A stretch of 35,730 bases of DNA, taken from NCBI RefSeq assembly GCF_003060965.1, contig NZ_QAII01000085.1, forward strand, positions 14,104 through 49,833, in the 5' to 3' direction. Every line of letters starts with the position of its first letter. Within the stretch, counting starts at the first letter, position 1. A program made the position numbers and the translations under genes. Shown here in pieces: positions 8,058-15,812 of this stretch. The stretch is from Caulobacter sp. HMWF025 (GTDB lineage: Bacteria; Pseudomonadota; Alphaproteobacteria; Caulobacterales; Caulobacteraceae). Under the pieces are notes generated by a model. It made no database searches, was not told where the DNA came from, and saw nothing but the letters and a program-made list of their open reading frames with translations.

Positions 8058-9722
8058 TCAGGCCGCGACGGCGCGACCGTCTTCGAAGACCGGCACATCC
8101 ATCGGCGCCAGCGTGGTCTTGCCGCGGATCAGGTCACTGGCGCGCTCGGCGATCATGATGGTCGGCGCATTGGTATTGCCGCCCACCAGGGTCGGCATCA
8201 CCGAGGCATCGATGACCCGCAGGCCGGCAAGGCCCTGGACCCGCAGCTGGTCGTCGACCACCGCCATGGAATCGCCGGCCGTGCCCATCCGGCAGGTGCC
8301 GACCGGGTGATAGATGGTCTCCGACTTGGCGCGGATCCAGGCGTCGAGGTCCGCATCGCTGCGCACATCGGCCCCAGGGGCGTATTCGGCGTCGCGATAG
8401 GGATCGAGCGCGGCCTGGGCCACGACTTCGCGGGCCATGCGGACGCCTTCGCGCAGGGCGCGGCGATCCTCGTCGGTGGCCAGATAGTTGCCCAGGATGG
8501 TGGGATCATCGAACGGATCGGCCGAGCGCAGCCCGACCTTGCCCCGGCTTTCGGGGCGCAGCTGGCAGACGTGCAGCGTGAAGCCGTCCTTCTCGACCAC
8601 GACCTTGCCGTGATCCTGCATGATGGCCAGCACGCCGTGGATCTGCAGGTCGGGCCGGTCGAGATCCGGCCGCGACTTGATGAAGGCCCCGCTTTCCAGG
8701 AACTGCTGACGGCCCAGGCCCTGGCCCAGCAACATGTAGGACAGGCCGGTGGCCAGTTTCTTCAGCCCCTTGTTGGCCGAATAGGCCGTGGTCAGGTTCT
8801 TGGCCGTCCATGAGGCGCAGACATCCAGGTGATCCTGGAGGTTGGCGCCGACGCCCTTCGACTCGTGGACGACGTCGATGCCGTGCTGGCGCAGCAGGTC
8901 TGGATCACCGATCCCCGCCAGTTGCAGGATCTGCGGCGACTGGACCGCTCCGGCGCAGAGCAGGACCTCGGCATCGGCATGGGCCACGGCCTTGGCTCCG
9001 CCCTTGCCGACCACATATTCGACGCCGATCGCCCGGCCCTTTTCGATCAGGATCCTGGTGGTGCGGGCCTCGGTCACGCAGGTCAGGTTCGGACGCGACA
9101 GGGCTTCGGTCAGATAGGCCGCCGCCGCGCTCCAGCGCTTGCCGTCGCGGATCGTCAGGTCGTAGGGGCCAAAGCCTTCCTGCTGGTAGCCGTTGAAGTC
9201 CCGGGTGGTCTTGTAACCCGCCTGACGGCCGGCCTCGATCAGGGCCGGATAGAACGGGCTGGGCGACTCGCCCTTCGATACATGCAGCGGGCCCGCGCCG
9301 CCATGGTAGGCATCGCCGCCGGCATGGTGCGTTTCCGAGCGCTTGAAATAGGGCAGGACTTCCGAATAGGACCAGCCCGACAGGCCCATCTGGCGCCACT
9401 GGTCATAGTCGCGCGCATGGCCGCGGATATAGACCATCCCGTTGATCGCCGAGCTGCCGCCCAGCCCCTTGCCGCGCGGCCACCAGAGCTTGCGATCATC
9501 CAGGTGCGGCTCGGCCTCGGTCCAGAAGCCCCAGTTCTGCTCGCCCTTGGCCTTGATCAGTTCGCCAACGCCGGCGGGCATCTTGACGAGGATCGAGGTG
9601 TTCTTGCCGCCGGCCTCCAGCAGCAGGACCTTGATATTGGGGTCTTCCGTCAGACGGGCCGCAAGCACGCAGCCGGCCGAACCGGCCCCGATGACGATGT
9701 AATCGAAGCGTTCACTGGCCAT
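8058..9722 (-). CDS. GMC family FAD-dependent alcohol/choline dehydrogenase
   Basis: A 554-residue flavoprotein of the glucose-methanol-choline family (BetA/AlkJ-like). The Rossmann FAD site is IGAGSAG (residues 11-17) with the ribose-binding Glu36 in LLLEAGG. The GMC signature GKGLGGSSAINGMVYIRGH follows, and the C-terminal active site is HPVGTCRMG (His472) with the partner Asn in GGNTNAPT. It would oxidise a primary or secondary alcohol, passing electrons to the quinone pool or another acceptor. No signal peptide is present, so it is cytoplasmic or peripherally membrane-bound. It is the first gene of a minus-strand run with aldo/keto reductase and globin. The exact substrate cannot be read; choline dehydrogenase proper is possible, but no betaine aldehyde dehydrogenase or betI is nearby. 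Confidence 0.9.
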   Translation of the reverse strand: MASERFDYIVIGAGSAGCVLAARLTEDPNIKVLLLEAGGKNTSILVKMPAGVGELIKAKGEQNWGFWTEAEPHLDDRKLWWPRGKGLGGSSAINGMVYIRGHARDYDQWRQMGLSGWSYSEVLPYFKRSETHHAGGDAYHGGAGPLHVSKGESPSPFYPALIEAGRQAGYKTTRDFNGYQQEGFGPYDLTIRDGKRWSAAAAYLTEALSRPNLTCVTEARTTRILIEKGRAIGVEYVVGKGGAKAVAHADAEVLLCAGAVQSPQILQLAGIGDPDLLRQHGIDVVHESKGVGANLQDHLDVCASWTAKNLTTAYSANKGLKKLATGLSYMLLGQGLGRQQFLESGAFIKSRPDLDRPDLQIHGVLAIMQDHGKVVVEKDGFTLHVCQLRPESRGKVGLRSADPFDDPTILGNYLATDEDRRALREGVRMAREVVAQAALDPYRDAEYAPGADVRSDADLDAWIRAKSETIYHPVGTCRMGTAGDSMAVVDDQLRVQGLAGLRVIDASVMPTLVGGNTNAPTIMIAERASDLIRGKTTLAPMDVPVFEDGRAVAA

Positions 9723-9833
9723 GGCCCCGACGCCCTCCCTGAATGTTATCGTTGTTAAGACAGAGAGTGGCGCGGCTTTTCATTCGGCACAAGAGTGCCC
9801 GTCAGGCACCGGCGAAACTGCAGGGCCCGCCGG

Positions 9834-10370
9834 TCAGTCCGGGCGGAGCTCGACCATCTCGCGGGCATACCGCTTCCAGTTCTCCACATAGTGCAGCGCC
9901 GAAGCCTGCAGGATCAGGGCATGCTGCTCGCCGATCTCGCGCACCACCTTGCCCGGGGCCCCCACGACCATGCTGTTGTCAGGGATCTCCTTGCCCTCGG
10001 TGATCAGGGCACCGGCACCGATCAGGCAGTTCCTGCCGATTTTCGCGCCATTCAGGACAATGGCCCCGATTCCGATCAGCGAGCCGTCGCCGATCGTGCA
10101 GCCGTGCAGCATCACCATGTGACCGATGGTCACGTTCGAACCGATGGTCAGCGGCGCGCCATGGTCCGTGTGAAGAACAGATCCGTCCTGAACGTTGCTG
10201 TTTTCACCGATCACAATGGGATCGTTGTCCCCGCGGATAACCGTTCCCCACCAGATACTTGCGTTCTTCTTGAGGACGACATTGCCCATGACCGAGGCGG
10301 TCGGCGCGATCCAGTATTCACCCTGGCCAGGCAGCTCCGGCCTTGCAGTGCCCAATGAATAGACAGTCAT
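9834..10370 (-). CDS. Gamma-carbonic-anhydrase-like hexapeptide repeat protein
   Basis: A 178-residue left-handed beta-helix protein of the gamma-CA / YrdA / PaaY type. Hexapeptide repeats run from about residue 24 to 128 (for example [35 protein letters not shown]). The three expected metal-binding His are visible: one in HTDHG and two in [10 protein letters not shown]-terminal helix ([23 protein letters not shown]) packs on the helix as in the trimeric family members. It may hydrate CO2 or simply bind Zn; many homologues are not active anhydrases. It is a single gene, divergent from the phoH region; its start is only about 70 nt from the likely 5' end of the RNA candidate. Confidence 0.88.
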   Translation of the reverse strand: MTVYSLGTARPELPGQGEYWIAPTASVMGNVVLKKNASIWWGTVIRGDNDPIVIGENSNVQDGSVLHTDHGAPLTIGSNVTIGHMVMLHGCTIGDGSLIGIGAIVLNGAKIGRNCLIGAGALITEGKEIPDNSMVVGAPGKVVREIGEQHALILQASALHYVENWKRYAREMVELRPD

Positions 10371-10439
10371 CCGTATGCCCCATAACCTGAAAATCGCGGC
10401 TTGATTAATCTCTGATAAACCACGTTAGCATCATCCTAG

Positions 10440-10652
10440 TCGGGCGAATCGACGGGGTAAAAGCCTTGATTCACACCGGGCCGATGTTCGGTCCCGGCTC
10501 CCGGCAACGGAGACCACGGTGTCGCTCTTGGCGTTCAGGCGTTCTCTGAGACCCCCGCCTTCCCGGCCCAGTGCCGCGCCTCGTGGCGCACCCGTCTCCG
10601 TACATCTCCTCCCCACCGCCAAGGACGACGCCATACGGCCTCGTCCTTTTTT
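10440..10652 (+). ncRNA. Candidate structured RNA in the phoH leader
   Basis: The 303 bases between the carbonic-anhydrase-like gene and phoH hold no convincing ORF but strong + strand secondary structure. Hairpin 1: CCGGG 10476-10480 with CCCGG 10493-10497, and inner stem CCGA/TCGG closing a 3-nt loop. Domain 2: an 8-bp perfect long-range stem ACGGAGAC 10507-10514 with GTCTCCGT 10594-10601, enclosing hairpin TCAG/CTGA (about 10535-10549) and GCGCC-TCGT-GGCGC (10576-10589). Then an unpaired C-rich stretch (10602-10620, CTCCTCCCC), then an intrinsic terminator with six T ending at 10652. The 5' end is a guess: a -35-like TTGATT at 10401 and TAGCAT at 10426 are weak. It may be a free sRNA or a phoH attenuator. 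I do not recognise it as a known family. Confidence 0.55.
10621..10652 (+). terminator. Intrinsic terminator 12 nt before the phoH ribosome-binding site
   Basis: Stem AAGGACGA (10621-10628) pairs with TCGTCCTT (10641-10648); after a C-C mismatch, GCC/GGC closes an ATAC loop. Six T (10647-10652) follow. On the opposite strand no T-run follows, so it acts on + strand transcripts only. It lies directly upstream of the phoH Shine-Dalgarno at 10664. Confidence 0.75.
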
Positions 10653-10673
10653 CATGCCTGAATGGAGGCTTTC

Positions 10674-11465
10674 ATGACCAAGCGAGCCCTGAAGCGTATG
10701 GCGCGCGAAGGCGCGATCGAGACCGGCCACTTTTCGGATGACGCCAAGGTGCGCCGTCTGCCGGTCGATCATCGCGAGCGCGGGAACGGATGGTCACCCC
10801 TGGGCCATGAAGGGCCAGCCAAAGGGCCAGAGCGAGATCAGAGCTATCTAAAGACCATAAAACCCAAATCACCCGGCCAGGCGGAGTTGATGGAGGCCAT
10901 CGACAAGAAGAACCTGGTCATGGCGCTCGGCCCGGCCGGAACCGGCAAGACCTATATCGCCATCGCCAAGGCGGTCGAGGCCCTCGAAGCCGGAACGGTG
11001 GCCCGCATCGTCCTGTCGCGCCCCGCCGTCGAGGCCGGCGAGTCGATCGGCTACCTGCCCGGCGACATGGAAGACAAGCTGGCCCCCTATCTGCGCCCGC
11101 TCTATGACGCCCTCACCGACCGGCTTTCGACCCGCCGGATGCGGGCCCTGATGGCCGAAGGCGCCATCGAGATCGCCCCGGTCGGCTTCATGCGCGGTCG
11201 CACCCTGAACAACGCCTTCGTGGTCATCGACGAGGCCCAGAACTGCACCTACATGCAGCTGAAAATGCTGCTGACCCGGCTGGGCTGGCACTCGACCATG
11301 GTCGTGACCGGCGATCCCAACCAGTCCGACCTGCTGCCCGGTATTTCCGGTCTTGCGGACGTGGCGGCGCGGTTTGAAGCGGTCGAAAACATCGGCGTGG
11401 TCCGCCTCGCCGATCGCGACATCGTCCGCCACCCCCTCGTCGCGGAGATGCTGGGCGTTCTGTAA
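10674..11465 (+). CDS. phoH: PhoH family ATPase
   Basis: A 263-residue cytoplasmic P-loop NTPase. Walker A is GPAGTGKT (86-93) and Walker B is VVIDEAQN (183-190); the family pieces SRPAVEAGESIGYLPGD and TGDPNQSDL are intact. The first 65 residues are a basic, low-complexity extension before the ATPase core, as in many alphaproteobacterial PhoH proteins. An ATG at 10662 is in frame, but the ATG at 10674 has TGGAGG at 10664-10669, 4-5 nt upstream, and is chosen. PhoH proteins bind ATP and are tied to RNA metabolism and phosphate stress, though the exact reaction is unsettled. Its expression may be controlled by the structured leader: an intrinsic terminator ends just before the ribosome-binding site. 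It ends at a second hairpin terminator. Confidence 0.92.
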   Translation: MTKRALKRMAREGAIETGHFSDDAKVRRLPVDHRERGNGWSPLGHEGPAKGPERDQSYLKTIKPKSPGQAELMEAIDKKNLVMALGPAGTGKTYIAIAKAVEALEAGTVARIVLSRPAVEAGESIGYLPGDMEDKLAPYLRPLYDALTDRLSTRRMRALMAEGAIEIAPVGFMRGRTLNNAFVVIDEAQNCTYMQLKMLLTRLGWHSTMVVTGDPNQSDLLPGISGLADVAARFEAVENIGVVRLADRDIVRHPLVAEMLGVL

Positions 11466-11492
11466 CGCCGGAACCAACCGGACCTTCGACGG

Positions 11493-11519
11493 ACAGGCCG
11501 GCCCCAAGCCGGCCTGTTT
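11493..11519 (+). terminator. Hairpin terminator after phoH
   Basis: A perfect 10-bp stem (ACAGGCCGGC 11493-11502 with GCCGGCCTGT 11508-11517) and a 5-nt loop, ending in three T. The T-run is short, so termination may be partial. A second hairpin (GCCGTCT/AGACGGC, 11521-11547) follows it. Confidence 0.6.
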
Positions 11520-11646
11520 GCCGTCTGGCGTCCCCGAAAGACGGCGAATGACTCTTGAAAGTTTTGCCCGCCGGGATCAGTCTCTCATGAGTTGAGCGCG
11601 CCTGCTGAAGGCAGGTCCCGCCCGCCTGGACGTCAGGAGACAATCG

Positions 11647-11952
11647 ATGTCGCTGTTCCGTTCCGCCTTGGTTGCAACCCTGCTCATGGCCTCGGCCGCT
11701 TCGCCGGTCGCGGCGCAGCAGTTTGTCATTCCGCAATCTGGCGCAGAGCGAATGAGTCAGTTCGACCTCTGGAGCCGGCAGTTGACCGCCATAGGCGGAG
11801 CCCGAGCCACCCAGGCTCAATGGAAGCGCGCTGTGCGGGCGGCAGCCCTGATCAACGCCAACCGCTGCAAGGATGCCTATCTGCTGGCCGCCCACGAACA
11901 GGACGAGCGACTGGCCAAGCGCGTCTATGAGGTCTGCACCGCCCCGGCCTGA
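11647..11952 (+). CDS. Small secreted protein, unknown
   Basis: A 101-residue protein with a signal peptide (SALVATLLMASAASPVAA-QQ, cleavage near residue 23), leaving a mature chain of about 78 residues, mostly helical, with two Cys (NRCKDAYLL and YEVCTAPA) that could form a disulfide in the periplasm. The start is well supported by AGGAGA at 11635-11640, 6 nt from the ATG. It lies between the phoH terminator and the OPT transporter. I do not recognise the family and see no catalytic motif. The conserved-looking middle (AAALINANRCKDAYLLAAHEQDERLAKRV) resembles many small hypothetical periplasmic proteins of Caulobacteraceae, which is an impression only. Confidence 0.75.
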   Translation: MSLFRSALVATLLMASAASPVAAQQFVIPQSGAERMSQFDLWSRQLTAIGGARATQAQWKRAVRAAALINANRCKDAYLLAAHEQDERLAKRVYEVCTAPA

Positions 11953-12052
11953 GGCGCGTTCCGGATCTTGCGCGAAATGCGCATCAAGACTTGAGTTTGA
12001 GGCGGTCGGGCGTGCAAGGTCCGGCCGCCTTAACTGTTTTCAGGACCGCTTC

Positions 12053-14038
12053 ATGGCTGATGCCGCCTCTGTCCCCCGCTCGGAGTTTACCACGCGGGGC
12101 GTCCTGCTCGGGATCGGGATCACGCTCGTGTTCACGGCGGCCCAGGTTTATCTGGGCCTGAAGGTCGGCCTGACCTTCGCCACCTCGATCCCGGCGGCGG
12201 TGATCTCGATGGCCCTGCTGCGGCTGTTCAAGACCGGTACCATCCAGGAAAACAACATCGTCCAGACCATCGCCTCGGCGGCGGGAACGCTGTCTTCGGT
12301 GATCTTCGTCCTGCCGGGCCTGCTGATGATCGGCTGGTGGGCCAATGTGCCGTTCCTGCCCACCTTCGGGGCCTGTGTCGTCGGCGGCGTTCTGGGCGTG
12401 ATGTACACGATCCCGCTGCGCCGGGCCCTGGTGACCAATTCCGACCTGCCCTACCCCGAGGGCGTCGCCGCCGCCGAGGTGCTGAAGGTCGGCACCGGCT
12501 CGCGTGAAGGCGCAGCCGAGGGGCAAGCGGGCCTACTGGCGGTCGCCGCAGGCACCATCGCCTCGGCCCTGTTCGCGGCCCTCGCCGCCGCCAAGATCTT
12601 CGCCGCCGAGGTCTCGGCCTATTTCAAGGCCGGTGCCGGTGCGACCGGCATCGGTGCCTCCAGCTCCCTGGCGCTGATGGGGGCCGGCCACCTGATGGGC
12701 ATCACGGTCGGCATCGCCATGTTCGCGGGCCTGGCCATCGCCTGGGTGATTCTGGTCCCGATCATGACCAGCCTGCACCCGATGGACGGGGCCGATGCCG
12801 CCAAGCATGCCCTCACCGTCTGGAAGACCGAGGTCCGATTCATGGGGGCCGGCGTGATCGGTGCCGCCGCCATCTGGACCCTGGGCAAGCTGGCCGCGCC
12901 GATCTGGAGCGGCCTGACCTCGGCCCTCGACGCCGGCAAGGCCCGCAAGGCCGGGGGCGCGGCCCTGCCCCGCTCGGAACAGGACATCCCGATCACCCTC
13001 GTGGGCCTGATCGCCCTGATCATGCTGGCCCCGGCCGGCTGGTTCCTGGCCCAGTTCCTGGTCGGCGGCCCGATCGTCAGCCTGACGACGCCGCTCGTCG
13101 CCATCGGCATCGGCTATGTGGTTGTCGCCGGTATGCTGGCCGCCGCCGTCTGCGGCTACATGGCCGGCCTGATCGGTTCGTCCAACAGCCCGGTCTCCGG
13201 CATTGCCATCCTGACCGTGCTCGGGGCCTCGCTGATGGTCGGCGCCGTGGCGCGCGGCATGATCGGGCCCGACGTTACCAAGGCCCTCGTGGCTTTTGCC
13301 CTCTATGTGACGACCATCGTCCTGGCCGTGGCCGTGGTCGCCAATGACAACCTGCAGGACCTCAAGACCGGCCAACTGGTCGACGCGACCCCGTGGAAGC
13401 AGCAGGTGGCCCTGGTCATCGGCGTCGTCGCCGGATCGATCGTCATTCCGCTGGTGCTGGAACTGCTGAACCGCTCGAACGGTTTTGCCGGCGCGCCCAA
13501 TCTCAATGCCATCGCCAATGATCCCCTGGCCGCGCCGCAGGCAACCCTGATCTCGACCCTGGCCAAGGGCGTGCTGGGCGGCGACCTGAACTGGGGCCTG
13601 CTGGGGATCGGGGCCCTGATCGGGGCCGGTCTGGTCGTCGTGGACGCCGTGCTGCGCAAGTCCAGCGCCGGCAAGTTCAGCCTGCCGCCGCTGGGCGTCG
13701 GCCTTGCCATCTACCTGCCCAGCTCGGTCACCGCGCCGGTGGTGGTCGGGGCCGTCGCCGGCTGGATCTATGACAAGGTCGTCGCCAAGGACCGAACCGC
13801 CGAGCCCGCCAAGCGGCTGGGCGTTCTGGTCGCCTCCGGCTTCATCGTCGGCGAGAGCCTGTTCAATGTCGCCCTGGCCGGGATGATCGTGCTCAGCAAC
13901 AAGGGCGAGCCCCTGGCCGTGCCCTTCGCGCCGTCCGAGCATGTCGGCATGATCCTGGCCCTGATCGCCGCAGCGATCACCGTGTTCGGCCTCTACCGCT
14001 GGGCCCGCCAGGCGGCGGTGAAGACGGCTGAGGCCTGA
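12053..14038 (+). CDS. OPT family oligopeptide transporter
   Basis: A 661-residue inner-membrane protein with around 14-16 hydrophobic segments. The N-terminal half shows the OPT hallmarks: QVYLGLKVGLTFATSIPAAVISM, IQENNIVQTIASAAGTLSS and NSDLPYPEGVAAAEVLKVG, which are conserved in the yellow-stripe-like / bacterial OPT branch. These carriers take up peptides or metal chelates by proton symport. The frame is open upstream to 11873, but the ATG at 12053 with CAGGA at 12041-12045 begins the family's normal N-terminus; the upstream part overlaps the small secreted protein gene. A GST gene follows after only 9 nt, so the two probably share a transcript. The substrate cannot be told. Confidence 0.92.
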   Translation: MADAASVPRSEFTTRGVLLGIGITLVFTAAQVYLGLKVGLTFATSIPAAVISMALLRLFKTGTIQENNIVQTIASAAGTLSSVIFVLPGLLMIGWWANVPFLPTFGACVVGGVLGVMYTIPLRRALVTNSDLPYPEGVAAAEVLKVGTGSREGAAEGQAGLLAVAAGTIASALFAALAAAKIFAAEVSAYFKAGAGATGIGASSSLALMGAGHLMGITVGIAMFAGLAIAWVILVPIMTSLHPMDGADAAKHALTVWKTEVRFMGAGVIGAAAIWTLGKLAAPIWSGLTSALDAGKARKAGGAALPRSEQDIPITLVGLIALIMLAPAGWFLAQFLVGGPIVSLTTPLVAIGIGYVVVAGMLAAAVCGYMAGLIGSSNSPVSGIAILTVLGASLMVGAVARGMIGPDVTKALVAFALYVTTIVLAVAVVANDNLQDLKTGQLVDATPWKQQVALVIGVVAGSIVIPLVLELLNRSNGFAGAPNLNAIANDPLAAPQATLISTLAKGVLGGDLNWGLLGIGALIGAGLVVVDAVLRKSSAGKFSLPPLGVGLAIYLPSSVTAPVVVGAVAGWIYDKVVAKDRTAEPAKRLGVLVASGFIVGESLFNVALAGMIVLSNKGEPLAVPFAPSEHVGMILALIAAAITVFGLYRWARQAAVKTAEA

Positions 14039-14047
14039 GACCTCGAG

Positions 14048-14695
14048 ATGCTGAAGGTCTGGGGCCGCCGATCCTCCTTCAATGTCCAGAAGGTGCTTTG
14101 GCTTGTGGGGGAGCTTGATCTTCCCCACGAGCACATCCCCGCCAGCGGCGATTTCGGCGGACTCGACGATCCAGGTTTCCTGGCAATGAACCCGCATGGG
14201 CGCATACCCGTCATCGATGACGGCGGGACGATCGTCTGGGAATCTCACGCCATCCTGCGCTACCTAGCCGCCCAGCATGGCGGACTAGCCTGGTGGCCGA
14301 AAACGCCTGCCGACCGCGTTGCGACTGACGGCTGGATGGACTGGGCCCAGAGCACCTTGCAGCACGACTTCCTGACCGGGGTCTTCTGGGGGTGGTATCG
14401 AACCCCGGAGACCCAGCGCGACCTGACCGCCGTAAGAACCGCCCTCGCCGCCTGCGCCCGTCATTTCACCTTGCTGGACGAGGTCCTGGCTAGACGGCCG
14501 TTCCTGGGCGGTGCCGCACCCGGTCTGGCGGACATTCCGTTGGGGACGCACCTCTATCGCTACTTCGCGCTTGAGATCGACAGAGCGCCAACGCCGCATG
14601 TCGAGGCTTGGTACACGCGCCTTCGCGAGCGACCCGCATATCGTCAACACGTCATGATCCCGTTCGCCGAGATGAAAGGCCGACTCGCTTACTAA
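14048..14695 (+). CDS. Glutathione S-transferase family protein
   Basis: A 215-residue cytosolic protein with a thioredoxin-like N-terminal domain (residues 1-80, MLKVWGRRSSFNVQKVLWLVGEL) and an all-helical C-terminal domain. The glutathione gamma-Glu site is visible as NPHGRIPVIDD followed by IVWESHAILRYLA (Glu-Ser pair), typical of GSTs. The catalytic residue would be Ser9 or Ser10 in RRSSFNVQK, as in theta/zeta-like bacterial GSTs. It starts 9 nt after the OPT transporter. The stop TAA overlaps the stop of the convergent GNAT gene (14692-14695), leaving no room for a terminator. The codons look slightly less biased than in the neighbours (more A/T in third positions), which may hint at a different history, but the signal is weak. 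Confidence 0.9.
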   Translation: MLKVWGRRSSFNVQKVLWLVGELDLPHEHIPASGDFGGLDDPGFLAMNPHGRIPVIDDGGTIVWESHAILRYLAAQHGGLAWWPKTPADRVATDGWMDWAQSTLQHDFLTGVFWGWYRTPETQRDLTAVRTALAACARHFTLLDEVLARRPFLGGAAPGLADIPLGTHLYRYFALEIDRAPTPHVEAWYTRLRERPAYRQHVMIPFAEMKGRLAY

Positions 14696-15375
14696 GCCCC
14701 CGCCAGGATCGTGAACACCACCTCGGCGCGGCCGCGATAGCCCAGCGACTCATAGAGACCGATGGCCGTCGTATTGTCGGCATAGCTGTGCAGGAAGGCC
14801 TGCTCGCCGCGCGCCAGGATGCCGGCCGTCACATCGCGCAACAGTCGGGCGGCATAGCCCTGGCCGCGATGGTCGGGATGCACGCAGACACCGCTGGCCT
14901 CGGTGAAGCCGTCCGGACGCATCCGCTCACCGGCCATGGCGACAAGCTGCCCCGCAACCCGCACGCCGATAAAGCGGCCCAGTTCGTGGGTGCGGGTAAA
15001 AAAGGGTCCGGGTTTGGTCAGGGTCGCCAGGGCCAGCATCTCGGCCGCATCGGCGTCGCCCAGGGTCAGGATCTCGAAGGCCACATCCCAGGCCGGGACG
15101 ACCTGGGTGGCGGTCATCTGCAGGCAGACGGCATCGGAGACCAGGCGGGTCTCCGGAACCGGCGGAAAGGCCTTGGGCTCGACCAGCCCCGTCTCGCCAT
15201 GGGCCGCCACCAGGGTGCCGAGATCGGCCAGCGCTTCACGGGAAAAATCGGCCGTGGCGGCAAACAGGCCAAAGTCCGGCGCGACCCGGACGGCCAGCCC
15301 GTTGCGGATCGCCCTATCCGCCTGCCGGCCGCTGAAGGCCGACCAGACCGGCCGGTCGAGGACGTGCACGCTCAT
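14692..15375 (-). CDS. GNAT family N-acetyltransferase
   Basis: A 227-residue protein with its GNAT domain in the C-terminal half (about 100-227). Acetyl-CoA binding motif A is SGVCVHPDHRGQGYAARLL, followed by DNTTAIGLYESLGYRGRAEV, the usual motif B; this resembles the FR47-like subfamily. The N-terminal 90 residues (DRPVWSAFSGRQADRAIRNG) form a separate, less conserved part. The ATG (15373-15375) overlaps the vapC TGA as ATGA, so it is translationally coupled as the third gene of the antitoxin-toxin operon. GNAT enzymes include tRNA-acetylating toxins, but the FR47-like layout fits a metabolite or amino-acid acetyltransferase equally well. The target is unknown. Confidence 0.85.
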   Translation of the reverse strand: MSVHVLDRPVWSAFSGRQADRAIRNGLAVRVAPDFGLFAATADFSREALADLGTLVAAHGETGLVEPKAFPPVPETRLVSDAVCLQMTATQVVPAWDVAFEILTLGDADAAEMLALATLTKPGPFFTRTHELGRFIGVRVAGQLVAMAGERMRPDGFTEASGVCVHPDHRGQGYAARLLRDVTAGILARGEQAFLHSYADNTTAIGLYESLGYRGRAEVVFTILAGA

Positions 15376-15812
15376 CGGTGACCCTGTCCGCCCGCGCCAT
15401 CCGGCCAGGGATTGAAGACCGGCCCGCCCCAGGCCTCAAAATCCCGCACATTGCGCGTGACGATGGTCAGGCCGTGGACCTCGGCCGTGGCCGCCAGGAA
15501 GGCATCCATGACGGGGATCGTGCGACGGGCCGTGTCGCCGGCGCGGCGTAGCCGGCCATGGACCAGGGCGACCTCGCCGTCTACCGGCAGCAGGCGCTCG
15601 GCGAAGTCTGCCACCAGGCTCGCCCGCCAGAGGCGAAGTTCGTCGGCCTTTCGCCCGGGCGGAAGCCGCTCGATGCCGTAGCTGACCTCCGCCAGACTGA
15701 CGACGCTGACGAACAGGCTGGCGCGCGGCTGAGAGGCCAGCCAGTTCGATACGGCAGGATGGGAAACCTGTTTGGTCGAATCCGAGACGACATTGGTGTC
15801 GAGCAGGAACAT
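15372..15812 (-). CDS. vapC: VapC-type PIN-domain toxin
   Basis: A 146-residue PIN-domain ribonuclease, the toxin of a type II toxin-antitoxin pair. All the acidic residues expected to hold Mg2+ are visible: Asp5 in FLLDTNVVS, Glu42 in SLAEVSYGIE, Asp103 in VMDAFLAATA, and the TRNVRDF motif (Asn121, Asp124). The length and the SYGIE element fit the FitB/VapC group, whose members cut tRNA or other structured RNA. The ATG shares one base with the antitoxin stop (TGATG at 15814-15810), and the stop overlaps the GNAT start, so expression depends on translation of both neighbours. The catalytic set is complete, so the toxin is probably functional. Confidence 0.92.
   Translation of the reverse strand: MFLLDTNVVSDSTKQVSHPAVSNWLASQPRASLFVSVVSLAEVSYGIERLPPGRKADELRLWRASLVADFAERLLPVDGEVALVHGRLRRAGDTARRTIPVMDAFLAATAEVHGLTIVTRNVRDFEAWGGPVFNPWPDGAGGQGHR

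Noticed and set aside
10440-10652. Identity of the phoH-leader RNA as 6S RNA
   Set aside because: The fold has separate hairpins and a free terminator rather than one long rod with a central bubble, so I leave it unnamed.
10431-10772. 113-codon minus-strand ORF in the phoH leader
   Set aside because: It overlaps the phoH start, has no Shine-Dalgarno or recognisable domain, and its composition is Arg/Gly-rich; the RNA structure on the + strand explains the region better.
12533-14248. 571-codon minus-strand ORF opposite the OPT gene
   Set aside because: Its translation is Gly/Asp/Gln/His-rich with no fold, typical of a GC-rich antisense frame; the + strand OPT protein is unmistakable.
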